A stretch of DNA of 37,476 bases from Paraglomus occultum (GCA_910592205.1 CAJVPJ010000176.1:1-37476), one strand, 5' to 3'; shown: positions 1 to 10,679, counted from the stretch's first letter. Notes: generated from the letters alone by a model not told the origin. Program-made: numbers and translations.

Positions 1-862
1 TTCCAGTCTGAATCACCTGAACTGGTTGACAACTCAAAAGGATTTGATTGAATATCTGTACCATATATCACTTCACACTCATCATCAGATGATAATGATT
101 CATCTGTTACATCTTGATGTTCAGAATCACTGCTAGAGCTTGAGCTAACAGGGAATAATTCCATTGGCTTGACATTCTGTACAATATATTTATTATTAGT
201 TAGGTGCCATCTTATTCAGACATTTGAGTATATTTACCTGTTTCTTATATTTGGGAATGTTTGTATATAATTTTTTCTGACTCTGTGAAAGGGTTGGACA
301 ATAGATGATAGGAGTTTCAGGCTGAACACATAATATATAGATTATATTTTTAAGTGTGAGCAATGTCAAAGCAATTGACATATAAAATCAGGGTTCAAAC
401 TTACACATACACATGTCTCAGGAGTTCTTGGTCGTTTCCGGTTGGTCCTCTAACAAAAAAAAAGCAATAAATCAATAGTTCTTTATATATTAATATAATT
501 ACAATATAATAACCCTTACTATTCTATCTTCAAGGCTGGTCATAGCTGTGTCAAAAACCCCCACACTTTTCTGCACTACATGACAGGCTGCTTCCGTCTA
601 TAATAAAAAAAGAAGCATAGTCAATAAAAATATGATTATCAACATCACATTGATGACCAACCTCAACAACATCAAGCTCTCCGTTTTGATCAAGCTCTCC
701 GTTTTGCTCAATCTCCTCTCAAAATGAAAAAAAAAGCACACTCAATGAAATTCGTTATTCACATCACATTTGATAGTGACCAACCTCAACAGCATCAAGC
801 TCTCTCTTTTGTTCAATCTCCCCCCAAAATATATCAATATCTTTATATTTTTTCCGGTGGCC
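1..862 (-). CDS. Unrecognised multi-exon gene, six 3'-side exons; runs off the window
   Basis: Six exons can be read on the minus strand: 785-862, 662-715, 520-597, 405-449, 238-321 and 1-176. All are joined in phase 0 by GT-AG introns of 61-83 bases (donors GTTGGT, GTTGGT, GTAAGG, GTAAGT, GTAAAT). The combined frame is open throughout. The product starts with charged repeats (motif EIEQ..ELD..VE), continues with a basic stretch (RTNRKRPRTPE), and ends in an acidic Ser/Asp/Glu-rich tail (SSSSSSDSE, SSDDECE) that is cut by the window edge. I see no family I know. The basic patch followed by an acidic tail would suit a nuclear protein, but that is inference. The first two exons and their introns are tandem duplicates. 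The 5' end is unresolved: the 114-codon frame 14 bases upstream may be its first exon, but I find no clean phase-matched donor joining them. Confidence 0.6.
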
Positions 863-875
863 CTAAAATTTTTGA

Positions 876-1220
876 TTAGAAATCGTAATAACAATAAGCA
901 TCTTCAAGAAACTCCATAAAATAGGTTGGTCGCTCACAGAAGCCTTGAGCTTCAATGGATCCCTTAGCACTGCCTGCCAGCTGTAGTAACGGTTTAGAAA
1001 ACTTTCGTATACTTGCCTCGAATTGGCTTTGTAAACGGGCAGCAGCCTGCTTGACTTCACTGGAACCATTCTTGCTTAGACGTTCCAAGCAACGCGAGAG
1101 CCGCGCGGCTTCTACCCGGAAAGAGTATGTGAAGTCGTCTTGTTTTTGTCGATATCGGTAATAACCTATAAAGCGATAATCTTCGGGTGGGGTCTCTTTG
1201 AAATAAGAATCGGTGTCCAT
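876..1220 (-). CDS. 114-residue helical protein of unknown function (or 5' exon of the adjacent gene)
   Basis: A 114-codon ATG frame in good start context (CGTCCATGG). The N-terminus is acidic and aromatic (MDTDSYF, DYRFIGYYRYRQK). From about residue 32 it becomes a long predicted helix rich in Ala, Arg, Leu and Ser (RVEAARLSRCLERL, AAARLQSQFEASIRKF), ending in LLQLAGSAKG. The C-terminus is FLEDAYCYYDF. I do not recognise the family. Evidence that it is or was a gene is a second, decayed copy at 2460-2950 that keeps the same LLQLAGSAKGSIEAQGFC core and the same terminal ...DAYCYYDF-stop. The homology stops near the stop codon, which favours a self-contained short gene over a 5' exon, but both remain possible. 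Confidence 0.55.
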   Translation of the reverse strand: MDTDSYFKETPPEDYRFIGYYRYRQKQDDFTYSFRVEAARLSRCLERLSKNGSSEVKQAAARLQSQFEASIRKFSKPLLQLAGSAKGSIEAQGFCERPTYFMEFLEDAYCYYDF

Positions 1221-2459
1221 GGACGATCTTTTTTGACGGAAAAAGATACGTTAACGATGAGTGTTTGATAGACTTAAGCTATGCACACGTTTTAACGAGT
1301 GCGCGTGACTACAATTTGTGGTCACCTGTTTTAACACAGTATCGGTATCAACTTCATATAAATCATGCAACAGTATTAAGCCATTTATAATTGTTGTAGT
1401 GAAGATTATGCCATGAAAAATTTTGATAGAGAATTTGCGATATCCATTTCTTACGCAAATAACGATGAAAGTTTACATGTGATGAATCCGGTGATATCGT
1501 TATCTATATATATGTGTAGTATGTATATTATTATATGCTGATTTCACGCTTTTCGTGACCGTACCGCTGAATTTAGCATGATGGCATCTTGAATGATCCT
1601 TACGTCTAACTGAGACTAATCTATCAGCTAGAGCTCATAAGATGCTCTCGTTGAATAGGAGTTCACATGACGCAACGTTTGAGTTGGCGCTACCCATCAT
1701 ATGCTACTGAAGGTCAGTTACACCTGCGTAGATGGTGTGTAAATTTCATTAAAAGTGATTGCAGACTTTTGACCCAAATATTAAGATTTGTTGTAATAAA
1801 GACACAACCATATCCACCGTTGATTATGGGAAGATGTTGTTAGCAAGCATTTGTTCTCTATCCTTGAAATAGGAGCGAAGGTAGCATTACCTAAACGTCT
1901 TGGTTCTAAACGATCATTTATTATATGAAAAGAATCATTGATTCTCACACCATCCCAGTTGACTTACTTTATCAATATCGTCTCCAAACCTTTGATTGTT
2001 AATTGAATGCAGCCTCAGAAATCATAGTTCTGTAACATCATCAGAAAGCCATCGTCATAGTTAAGTAACAACTTGGTCCGCCCAACGTCCCATTATGCTC
2101 GACAAGGACACCATTTTGTTGAGATTGAGAAGGCCGGACATCTATTATAATCATAGTTTGATTATTCTTAATAGAACCCTCGTGCCTTAGCGGATTCGCA
2201 AAAAGCCGGGGCGTAACAGTCGGCGTGTCATCTTCTAAATACGTCAGATACATCCAGTCATTTATCAAACTGATCATTAATATTCTGCCCGCGTAAGTCA
2301 AAAATAATTATAACTGCTCATGTTAAGTGGAGGCGTGGATGCGATTATAGTCTCATTATGAAGAATAATTCGAAGATAATGTCTTTAGTGAAAGATCGTT
2401 GTTGCTTTTTAACTACGAACTATTGTGGTCAGCTGTGGCATTCGCCACAGTGAGCTGAT
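1221..2459. other. Intergenic, no supported gene
   Basis: AT-rich sequence between the 114-codon gene and its decayed copy. One minus-strand frame of 86 codons lies at 2041-2301. It has no recognisable motif and no second copy in the window, so I do not call it. No RNA gene or transposon end is evident. Confidence 0.4.
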
Positions 2460-2950
2460 GAGGAGTTTTGATTAAAAATCGTAATAACAATAAGCATCTT
2501 CAAAAAAACTGTCAATAGCTGGCAGACAGGTCACAACGGAAGTCACCATAAAGCGGGTTGGTCGCCCCCGCCGTAGTTGTGTGAGTATGGCACCCCTTCT
2601 CGGGACTCAAACGAAGGATCTCACCTCCACAAGAGCGCTTAATAAAGCGATCTCGTGGATCATGACGGATTCCCCATAAAGCAGGTTGGTCGCCCCCGCC
2701 GTAGTCACAGAAGCCTTGGGCTTCAATGGAACCCTTCGCACTGCCTGCCAGCTGTAGTAACGACTTATATAAAAACTTCCTTACACTTGCCTCGAATTGT
2801 AAATGAGCAGCAAGCCTGTTTGACTTCACTGAAACCATTCTTGCCTAGATGTTCCAGGCAACGCGAGAACCGTGCGGTTTTTATTCAGAAAGAGAATGTG
2901 AAGCTGTCTTTGTTTTTGTCGATGCCGGTAATAACCATATAAAAGCGGCT
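2460..2950 (-). pseudogene. Decayed duplicate of the 114-residue gene at 876-1220, with an internal insertion
   Basis: The minus strand repeats the gene at 876-1220 almost piece by piece. It has a YRYR-like start, the LSRCLERL segment in another frame, QFEASVRKF, LLQLAGSAKGSIEAQGFC, and the terminal DAYCYYDF-stop at 2473 onwards. Frameshifts separate the N-terminal pieces, and about 10 codons are missing around the poly-Ala helix. After EAQGFC, about 160 foreign bases interrupt the frame. This insert is bounded by two near-identical 31-base direct repeats (2545-2575 and 2676-2706, CGCCCCCGCCGTAGT core). The reading frame that crosses the insert is therefore chimeric. The duplicate is non-functional unless translated in pieces. 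Confidence 0.7.
2545..2706. repeat. Direct repeats flanking a tRNA-like/SINE-like insert
   Basis: The segment CATAAAGCRGGTTGGTCGCC... occurs at 2545-2575 and again at 2676-2706, while the intact gene copy at 876-1220 has only one, shorter version. On the minus strand the spacer reads TTAAGCGCTC, then GTGGAGGTGAGATC, then CGTTTGAGTCCC. This resembles the D-arm to B-box stretch of a eukaryotic tRNA (B-box consensus GGTTCGANTCC). I could not fold a full cloverleaf, so a tRNA-derived SINE fragment is more likely than a working tRNA. Confidence 0.35.
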
Positions 2951-2960
2951 CTTTGACGCG

Positions 2961-4149
2961 ATTGTGTGTGACACGAGAAACGCGGGCTCCAATTGACCAA
3001 TTCTTTACGTGATTACACGTGATAATGATTGATTGGTTATAAGTACAATTAGCGAAAGATTAAAAGCTCTTTCTGTTAGCTTTTTTATTAGTTATATTAA
3101 TACGTATAGGACACTCGGAACACACGGCGATGCGATGAATATTGCTTTACAGCAAAAACAGCTGTAAATGGATAAATTAAAGCTTCGAAATTTATCCTTT
3201 GTATGTGTCCATACAGTATATCTTCCACTAATGAGGTCTCAGAAAGCTTTTTTGTAACTATAATTACAAAAGCGTTTAGTTTCTCGTTTTACATCAGTAT
3301 TCGTCCACAGCGATTTCAACCTTTTTGCATTTTAATTAGGGATACGCAAACAATGGCACAGCAATCACAAAATTGAGTAATGAAGAAATGAGGTTTAGAC
3401 TCAATTATTAAGCCGACAATTCGATAGGCTTTCTGTAATAGTAATAGAAAGTTGATATCAGAAATCAGTATTTCTATGTAATCGAGATAATTTAATTACG
3501 CTGAAAAAACATCAAATCGAAACGAAGTCCGATTCGGTTTCAGATCAACGGAACCACCGAACCACCTTAACAAGGAAAGTAGCTTTATCGCAGAAGCCTA
3601 TTAAATTCATCTACCAAGCTTTTGCTGATCGGTCAGTTAAAACATATGAAAAATTCTTCAGAAGTCCTATTATTACATGAGTCACAATCTTCGTTTACTT
3701 TTAAATTGGTTACTGCAACGAAGATCTATGTATACGTAAAACGTATGCCAGTATATGTATAACACATGATGCTGTCACTTCTCTTATAACGGCACTGAGT
3801 ATATCGTTATTTTTCCGAAAAATAGGATTTCTTATGCGTTTTCCTAATAGATCAGAATATGAGTGTATGTATGGTACTCAAAAAATCGTGAATTGATTTG
3901 CAAAGCAACAGACATTGATCATTGGTAAACTGCAACGAGTTAGGGCCATACAGTTAAGTCTGTTACAAGTAATCATAGATGAAACAAAAGCGATATAGTA
4001 ATATTATGATTTGTTTAACTGACGCCTGAATAAATTAGCCATCTTTACTGTGACGCTCATAATATTATATGAACTATTGACAGTCATATTTCTATTACCT
4101 TGATCAAAAACCACACTCTATAACAAAGTTTCGCGCACTACGCCCCTCC
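2961..4149. other. Intergenic, no supported gene
   Basis: AT-rich sequence with stops in all frames. I see no long frame, no repeated block shared with the array, and no transposon end. Confidence 0.4.
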
Positions 4150-4349
4150 TGCTCAACATGTTCAACATCAAATCCTGTGCACCTTTAGCGTTCACTCGTA
4201 GGTGCAGGCAATAAAGAACGCAAACTTCAACATCAAATCCTTATTAACCAAGCCAGAGATTGTTCTGTCCGTTAGCTGCCAGTCTTGTCTCAACGCAAAC
4301 ACGCGTCCGGAAAATAGTTGCTTATTGTTGTCGTTACATGTACATTGAT

Positions 4350-4529
4350 TTATCTTTCGACCAGACGGGTACACGTCAAATCCTCCTGACACGTTTGACA
4401 GGTTTGTATTGCACTCATACGAACGGTGAGCTTTCCAGTGAATCCTCTTGCAGCTTCCGCAAGCTGAATAAACAAATTCACGATTTCTGGAATTTCACAC
4501 TTATACTGAGCTGCAGCTTCTGAAAACAT
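4350..4529 (-). pseudogene. Short relic possibly related to the 114-residue gene
   Basis: A 59-codon ATG frame reading MFSEAAAQYKCE, then NLFIQLAEAARGFTGK, ending in LTCTRLVER and a stop. The middle resembles the QSQFEAS...LLQLAGSAKG segment of the protein at 876-1220, with the same spacing of the Gln-Leu-Ala and Ala-(Lys/Arg)-Gly residues. Upstream minus-strand sequence up to about 5045 is coding-like in scattered frames (for example a 98-codon frame at 4478-4774) but broken. I read this as an old, fragmented relative. The similarity is short and could be chance. Confidence 0.25.
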
Positions 4530-5050
4530 ATCCGTTTTTCCACTTCGTTTTCGCGCAAAAAATTCTCTTCTATGTCATAAAGGCCTTCAGTGGTCGAGCA
4601 ATCGTTGAGAAATCGTTGAATTCTTCCATTGAAAGAATAAGACTCGGAGCCCATACTGCATCTGACCATTCTTATTGATTTGTCATTTATCGGATCGTTT
4701 AAACCGTCGACTATCATCATGGCCCGCGCCCCTTTCGCTTGCTTGTTTTTGACAAGTTGTAGTTTGTGTTTCATTTTTTAGATTGCGCACAAGACATGTC
4801 AGAAATTCTTTCTTCTTGAGGAGGTGCTGTCAACTTTCGGCGGCAATGCGAGATGACTCGGCAGCTGATATTGCGTTGCCTTCACGAGTGAATCTCGCCC
4901 GTATATCTTTTCGATATAGCGTAAACCAATTCTGCAACTTGAGTGAACTGGTGGTTTGCCCATGTCGTATGGGACTGGAGCAAGAGTCTAGTATACTAAA
5001 AGTAGAGTCATCGGCCTTTAATTTCATGAGAGTGCACATGATCATCCGAA

Positions 5051-5985
5051 CACGTGGTTTAGCTTTTAAATGAAGAAATAATTACTGTGTAGTCAGAAAA
5101 TGAACAATAGCCCATCTTGGTTTTTTGCAACCGACGATATGTGTAAAAATTAATAGGATTGGAAATAGTAACCATCTGCTAATGTTAAGAGAACCCGACC
5201 GCTAATATTAGTAATTGCGGTATACCGTGCGAAGTCATTCTGAAAACAGATTAGCTAAAGATGACAGACGGTTTTGTTTAATGTCGCGGCTGATGCTGAT
5301 GCTGAAACCATGACTTTTCATTGGTTGATCAAATTTATTCTTTAATCCCATTGGTGTTTCAGCTTCAGCCGGATTTCAGCACTTTAATAACGCACGTTCA
5401 ACTACATCAAAAGTTTCAATACGGATACGGGATCGCTGGAATAACTCATAGAACTATTAGAGTTCGAACTCAAACTATGTCGATATTAAGGTTAAGAATA
5501 ATGCAGACAGCTTGGTTCAAATTTTATTTAGTAATTGAATATTATGGACTTGAATGGTTCCTTACTTGAGGATTACTGTCATAAAATCAAGTCAATTTAA
5601 CAACGTCTATTACGCTTAAAGTATCTGTAAACAGTTCGGCTACTTCACGTGGCTCAGTTATCGAGGATAGACTTATGATCATTATTCTCCTTGAGCTTTA
5701 TATTTTTAGGTCCCACAATAGATAATTTAAAATAATCTACTACAATCACGCTTTCTTTGCTTGCTTGTGGACCGTACTGCTGTTCCGCATATGTTGTGGC
5801 ATGATATTAATCAAAACAGTAGTTTATGTACTCTTGTGTATAGGACACATCTGTGATAACCAACAATAAGTCAGACATGACGTGACGTCCGATTTATCAA
5901 GGAATCTGACTTATCGAGAGGGCCTTATTGTAATAGAGATTTTGTCCAACTTGTCAAGTTTTCGACTTGAGTGTCCGTTTACCTA
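5051..5985. other. Intergenic with a pogo-like terminal motif
   Basis: No convincing gene. At 5890-5932 the sequence TTTATCAAGGAATCTGACTT followed by ATCGAGAGGGCCTTATTGTA resembles ends found at 17838-17861, 22236-22260 and 22572-22597. It also resembles 34420-34460, which begins CCGATTTATCAAGGAGTT. These look like termini of related pogo-type non-autonomous elements. Confidence 0.35.
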
Positions 5986-6778
5986 TATATTATACTTTGA
6001 TATCAAGCATAGAAAACTACACGACTAATTTGACATAACGCACATTTTGATTTACGTGCAATATAATTGGATAATAATAATTGATCTTTAAATAATTAAA
6101 CTTTAAACCTGGTAAGCTTATATTATTATCTATTATATTGCTAACTTTAACGTTAATGTTCTAGTGGCACAACCCTACAGTAGAAATTTAATTATATCGA
6201 TTCACGATAGAATATTGTATAAGGATCAAAACAATATTATTTATGAGCGGTCAGTATCAAAAAAGTGGATGCCTCAAGTTCTCCACTCAAAGTATAACTC
6301 TGAGACTGAACTTTCGTTTTATATAATCATGATTTTTATTGACAACTACGGAAAACTGCTAAGGCTGCTTTAAGATTGCTAGTACATATACAGACCCAAA
6401 CTGAATTATATAATAAAAAGAACTTCTGATAGTATTAAGTATTATATAATAATAGTAATAGTATAAGTATTAAGAATCATGTTACACAGTAAAATGATCT
6501 GAAGATACATAACCATAGTCAATCATGAGACCGAAACTTTATTATTATGCGATGAACTTACAAGTTGTGATATAATCATAACCCTGTCAATTCTAGCTTG
6601 CAGCGTACCATACGAACACAGCTCCCATTCTAACTATTGCCCGAACTGTCTCCTCATTGCGTCATTGTCACGAAGAACTATGATAAAAGAGTTCGACTTT
6701 ATCTTATCGCTGGAACGAATACTTGTCTGCTATAATACTTTGAAAGGTCTCGGGTGGCGTTAATAAGACCTTTGAGGT

Positions 6779-6868
6779 GGAACGGATAATACCCGAGACC
6801 GAGATGATACCGTACGGATGAGATTTGGATAAAGAAATCTTTGCAATATCACAATGGCGTCTGTAAGA
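6779..6868 (-). repeat. Conserved 3' block of unit 1
   Basis: Downstream of A1 on the minus strand. It contains the GATATTGCAAAGATTTCTTT and CGGGTATTATCC motifs that correspond to the 3' block found after every family A gene (TTGGGCATGATCCAAG in the A3 and A4 units). It is the most diverged of the intact copies. Confidence 0.5.
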
Positions 6869-6956
6869 GTGTTGGTAACAGGAATTAATGAGAGAAATGT
6901 CGAGATCTTTTGAGCACTCATATGATTACACTGAAATGTTGAAACTTACGTATTGT

Positions 6957-7691
6957 TCAGGGCGCATATAGAGAATCGATTACTATATTATAGCCGTCGG
7001 TGTTGGTCTCGGTTGTTGTCAGTTCGAAGCTCGGATTATTCGGACACGGATGCTCTATATGATTGGGTGGCAACAGTTGTGGATCTACTGTTGTTGAAGG
7101 CGACACTTGCCCGTAATTGATAAATCGGAATTGCGGCTCATCGCTGTTCTGTACGTCATTCGGGAATTCTAATACTGTTCCTCCATGCGGGGGAGGTGTG
7201 GCTGGAGTGGGTGGAACGGGAGTTGGAACGGTATTTGCACGTTTGCCGGGTCGCGGTTTCTTAGCCGTCTTGAATGGATCCGTTACTGAGCGGATGGGTC
7301 TTTTTTTAGGATGCCCTGACCTCGTATTTCCAACAAACGATTTATCTTCGACCTCGAGGGGATTGCCGGCAGTGGCGTTGGGATCACGAGATAGATGCTG
7401 CGCAACCAGCTGTTCCAGATCTAATCGTACTCGTTCCTTCGTTGGACTTTCGGCGCACACGTATTTTACAATATTTTGTATACGCTTTGTATCTCTAAAA
7501 AAAGGGCTCAATGGATTGTTTTCGAGTCTGGAGTATAGTAACGCTATTTGGCGGGCTTGTTTGGTTTCATTATCAAGCAATAAGGCAGCGAGTGATTTCA
7601 AAAAGTCCCTCTCCATTTGATGTAGCTTGTGCTCATTCGTAGCGATCTCCTCAATTGTATTTCTCGGTTCGGATATGTCAATTTTATTCAT
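6957..7691 (-). CDS. A1: family A protein, helical N-domain, basic linker, Pro/Thr-rich tail
   Basis: 244 codons from ATG; single exon as read. Residues 20-100 form an amphipathic helical domain (RDFLKSLAALLLD, LYSRLENNPLSPFF, IVKYVCAESPTKERVR, LEQLVAQHLSR) shared with A2-A5. Residues 127-152 are strongly basic with NLS-like clusters (PKKRP, KKPRPGKR). Then come a Pro/Thr run (VPTPVPPTPATPPP) and a Gly/Asn/Pro-rich tail. No signal peptide or membrane segment is visible. I do not recognise the family; a nuclear role is inferred from the basic clusters only. B1 lies 1.4 kb upstream on the same strand, exactly as B2 does to A2. Just after the stop, ACAATAC is followed by the donor-like GTAAGT, matching the position of the 3' intron donor in A3 and A4. 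Confidence 0.75.
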   Translation of the reverse strand: MNKIDISEPRNTIEEIATNEHKLHQMERDFLKSLAALLLDNETKQARQIALLYSRLENNPLSPFFRDTKRIQNIVKYVCAESPTKERVRLDLEQLVAQHLSRDPNATAGNPLEVEDKSFVGNTRSGHPKKRPIRSVTDPFKTAKKPRPGKRANTVPTPVPPTPATPPPHGGTVLEFPNDVQNSDEPQFRFINYGQVSPSTTVDPQLLPPNHIEHPCPNNPSFELTTTETNTDGYNIVIDSLYAP

Positions 7692-8873
7692 CTCTGAAGT
7701 ATGCTAAAAATACTTGAAAAAGCAATCGACAGGGAAAACGTCTTTAAATCAATTAGAATGTTTGTTATACCGACGTCCAACTTCGTCAGAGCATTTCCCA
7801 ATGTGGAAAGCAGGATCTGTTGACCGTTTTGATTCCACCGTTCACATCGTCATATCTTGGCCAATGTCTTCAAACGTTTCATTAGGGAGACATCTTGTTT
7901 CTCTTTTCGAAATAAACACCCCATTTCAATTGAAACGATAGAATTAAACTTTATTTTATTGCTATTTCAAAGTCTTTCCTTACATAATGATATGTTATTC
8001 CAAAAAAATGTATATGCAGTTGATGATGATTAAAAAGGGAAGACACAATCTCAATCTGTACAATGTTTAAAAACAAAAATTCCATTTTAGGATTGACGTC
8101 TTTTTTTCTTTAACGTTAACGTTAAACCCCCACCCACGACACAATACTTGATTAATGAGGTTAGACATATTGTTCGGAATAGCAAAGCATTCTTATTAGG
8201 GACAGCCCGATTTTACCTTATACTTAACATTCATATAATAATAATAGTGATCTAGTCCAAGTTTGACTGTTTGCTTTTATCCCCCCCCCCGATCAGATGA
8301 CAGTAAATGTTGTAAATATTGACATATAAATTAAATCAATTTTACTATTTTGTTTGTTATTGTAAAAGGCTTGTGGCTTAAATAAACATGTTTTCCTTAA
8401 CGAGTTGGCAAGATTACTATATAAATAATGGAGGAGGTTAGAAATTGATCGACGTAAAGTTCCATAATAAGCCGATTACTGGGCATGAATATGTAATCTT
8501 TCCCCCGATCTGAGATTGTCACACTTGTCTCCTTTATTTAGTTAGCCCGATGATATTATTTGAAAGGCAAACTATAGTCTTCTTATTCGAGACGTCACTT
8601 GTTTCTTTAAATAGTTACTCGATTTGAGATTAATCTTACTATTTATTGTAAGAATCTTTTTTTTTATCGGAATGGTGTTTTACAAGAAAATATTTAATAT
8701 AAGAGTTTGTTTTTTTTTTCAAATATACTGCACATTTTGCTATAAGTTACGAAAATAATAAAGACGCATGAATGCAGGCCTACAATCTTTAACAGTACTT
8801 TTTTTTCACAATGATACGCTTACTACTACGCAATTCTGACCCCTTGACCATCAAATTTATAATCACAGTCGAA

Positions 8874-8892
8874 AACAAGCGGAAGGCTTGTT
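8874..8892 (-). terminator. Conserved stem-loop downstream of B1
   Basis: Perfect 7-bp inverted repeat AACAAGC / GCTTGTT with a 5-base loop, about 230 bases after the B1 stop. The same stem recurs after B2 with a changed loop (16199-16217). It may be a 3'-end or RNA stability element; the function is inferred. Confidence 0.45.
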
Positions 8893-9123
8893 GTACGGGG
8901 TGGGTGGGGAAGGGGAAGGGCCAAAATCATGCATAATCCGTGTATGACTGTATAGAAATGGTGTTAAATGATAGTCAGATAAGGCGACAATGGAAAATTT
9001 AAGAAATAAAAAAACTTTACATACACTTTTAATATTGATAAACTGTTCAAACGTTCGCCGAGAAATCAAACTCACGAGTTTGTAGTTTCAATTATTCCTT
9101 GATTTTATCCACGTTGCTAGAAT

Positions 9124-10194
9124 TCAAACATTGTTGTAAGTAAGAACATCCGATGACAAAGTATTTGATGCTGTGGGCTCCACGATACTGTAGCTCATAC
9201 TTCTTGGCGACTTGCAGTAAGTGATCATGGTTGATGAAATGCTATTGATTGGGGCGACGGTACTGTCACCGCTACTTGTCGACCCTCTATCTGACGTATG
9301 CGTGCTCATACTTCTTGGTGACTCACTGATCGGATATCCACCAAGTGTGATCGTGTTTCCATTGACTGAGAGTCCGGCGATAGTACAGTCACTGTTAATT
9401 GTTGACCCTCTATCTGTGCTCATACTTCTTGGTGACTCGCTGATCGGATATCCACTAAGTGTGATCGTGCTCCCATTGACTGAAAGTCCGGCGATAGTAC
9501 AGTCACTGTTAGCTGTTGACCCTCTATCTGGTGTATGCGTGCTCATACTTCCTGGTGAAAATCTGGTAATGACCGTTGAAGCACAGCTATTGTTAATTGT
9601 TGACATGGTGTCCGGAATAGAGAGTTCTTCAGTTTCAGTTATACTTGTAAGCGTGTGCGTGCCACTTGACATTTGCAAAGCTGTATTTCTATGATCCTCA
9701 CTCTCTTTCAAGGAAAACGTTTGATAATACTGATTAAAATCTGCCGGCAGCTTTCTTCCATAAGTGCAAAATGGAGCATTTGAATCTGAAATTTGTTTCG
9801 CTGGTTTACTATACGGTGTATGAGTAATTTTCTTACGAGCTTTTCCTCTACGAGGAGGCTGCGATGTCTGTGGAGAGTCTGATGTGCGTGGTTGCGAGTT
9901 AAAATCGATGCTGACATTAGTTTGAGAAGATCCTTCAGGTATGCTTTGAGAAAGTTCGGACAATTGCGCTAATTTGCACCAAATGTCTTTATTCTCGTGA
10001 ATTATTCTCAAGTAGCCAAAAACTTCTTCAAATTTGTCTTCAACAAGGATTGGATGTGAGGATAAATTGTCGTTAAGTGAATTGTATAACGCACGTAAAA
10101 TATGGTATTCTTCGTAAGTAGTGCGTCGACAAAGGATCTGTCTGAGCAATAAGTTTTTCAAACGTCGCACTTGTTTTAACTTGGTGCCGTCCAT
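9124..10194 (-). CDS. B1: family B protein, helical N-domain, basic linker, repeated Ser/Thr-rich tail
   Basis: 356 codons from ATG (MDGTKLKQVRRL, identical in its first eight residues to B2). Residues 1-92 are a helical domain (LRALYNSLNDN, EEVFGYLRIIHENKDIW). It is reminiscent of the LYSRLENNPL...YVCAES part of family A in order and spacing. Residues about 115-135 are basic (RRGKARKKITHTPYSKP). The rest is Ser/Thr-rich and contains a tandem repeat of 38-41 residues (DRGST..SDCTIAGLSVNG then GYPISESPRSMST), present in two good copies and one degenerate copy. B2 has only one. SPRSMS motifs look like proline-directed kinase sites. No known family; nuclear location is inferred. Single exon as read. 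Downstream lie a conserved donor (GTGAGT) and acceptor (TATACAG) that may define a 3' UTR intron. Confidence 0.75.
   Translation of the reverse strand: MDGTKLKQVRRLKNLLLRQILCRRTTYEEYHILRALYNSLNDNLSSHPILVEDKFEEVFGYLRIIHENKDIWCKLAQLSELSQSIPEGSSQTNVSIDFNSQPRTSDSPQTSQPPRRGKARKKITHTPYSKPAKQISDSNAPFCTYGRKLPADFNQYYQTFSLKESEDHRNTALQMSSGTHTLTSITETEELSIPDTMSTINNSCASTVITRFSPGSMSTHTPDRGSTANSDCTIAGLSVNGSTITLSGYPISESPRSMSTDRGSTINSDCTIAGLSVNGNTITLGGYPISESPRSMSTHTSDRGSTSSGDSTVAPINSISSTMITYCKSPRSMSYSIVEPTASNTLSSDVLTYNNV
9307..9566 (-). repeat. In-frame tandem repeat inside B1
   Basis: The block beginning CATACTTCTTGGTGACTC (plus-strand reading) recurs at 9307, 9421 and 9544, giving periods of 114 and 123 bases, both multiples of three. 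The 9-base difference inserts or removes three codons (THT/THP) without breaking the frame. Confidence 0.8.
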
Positions 10195-10227
10195 TGCTTT
10201 AGTCCATTAGAGGGCAACTTGAGCGTT

Positions 10228-10675
10228 TTATCTTGTCAAGGTTAAGTCATACTTGAATAAGGTTAAACCCTGAAATGAAATGATGTGCCAGTAATCGAGA
10301 CCCATTTCGGCCGATAAAAAAAAAACGGAGAAGACGATCGCCATTTTAGTTGGAGTGGTCGAAGGCCAAAGATATCCTCTAATGGAACTTGCCAAATTTA
10401 GTGCCAATCGACAGACTTTCTTTTCAAATGCCCCAGCACAGATCACAGTGCAGACTCGCCAATCCAAAACATTGGCTCAACACAACACAGTTGAAGAGTT
10501 GTCAGGCGAGATCTCATTCCGTTTTAGCAAAAAGATCGAAAAGTTTTTCGAAAACAAGCGTTTATATAGTGGATTGACCGTTTAGCGTATTAAAGGAGTG
10601 CAGTTCTTTTGAACTTTATGTGATATGGGGACATCCACATTGGTGACTATGAGAATTGCCATATTTATTTGCTAT
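10228..10675 (+). promoter_or_regulatory. Conserved region upstream of B1 (promoter or short divergent gene)
   Basis: About 430 bases upstream of B1 are conserved upstream of B2 (17350-17745): a CGGCCGA(T/C)AAAA stretch, GCCATTTTAGTTG, CCAAATTTAGTG, then CAGGCGAGAT..CATTCCGT or GCGTTCCGT. Plus-strand frames are open in both copies (10355-10585 and 17378-17638; shared residues KFS, then GEI.FR..KK), but neither begins with ATG. The substitutions I compared are not confined to third positions. I therefore favour shared promoter/5' UTR over a gene. Confidence 0.35.
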
Positions 10676-10679
10676 TTAT

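Noticed and set aside
4783-5073. 96-codon plus-strand frame
   Set aside because: No family features; overlaps equally open minus frames in the same stretch.
7117-7620. 167-codon plus-strand frame opposite A1
   Set aside because: Exact antisense shadow of A1; Gly/Val-rich run mirrors the Pro/Thr run of A1.
9221-9694. 157-codon plus-strand frame opposite B1
   Set aside because: Antisense of the B1 repeat; its apparent repeats are those of B1.
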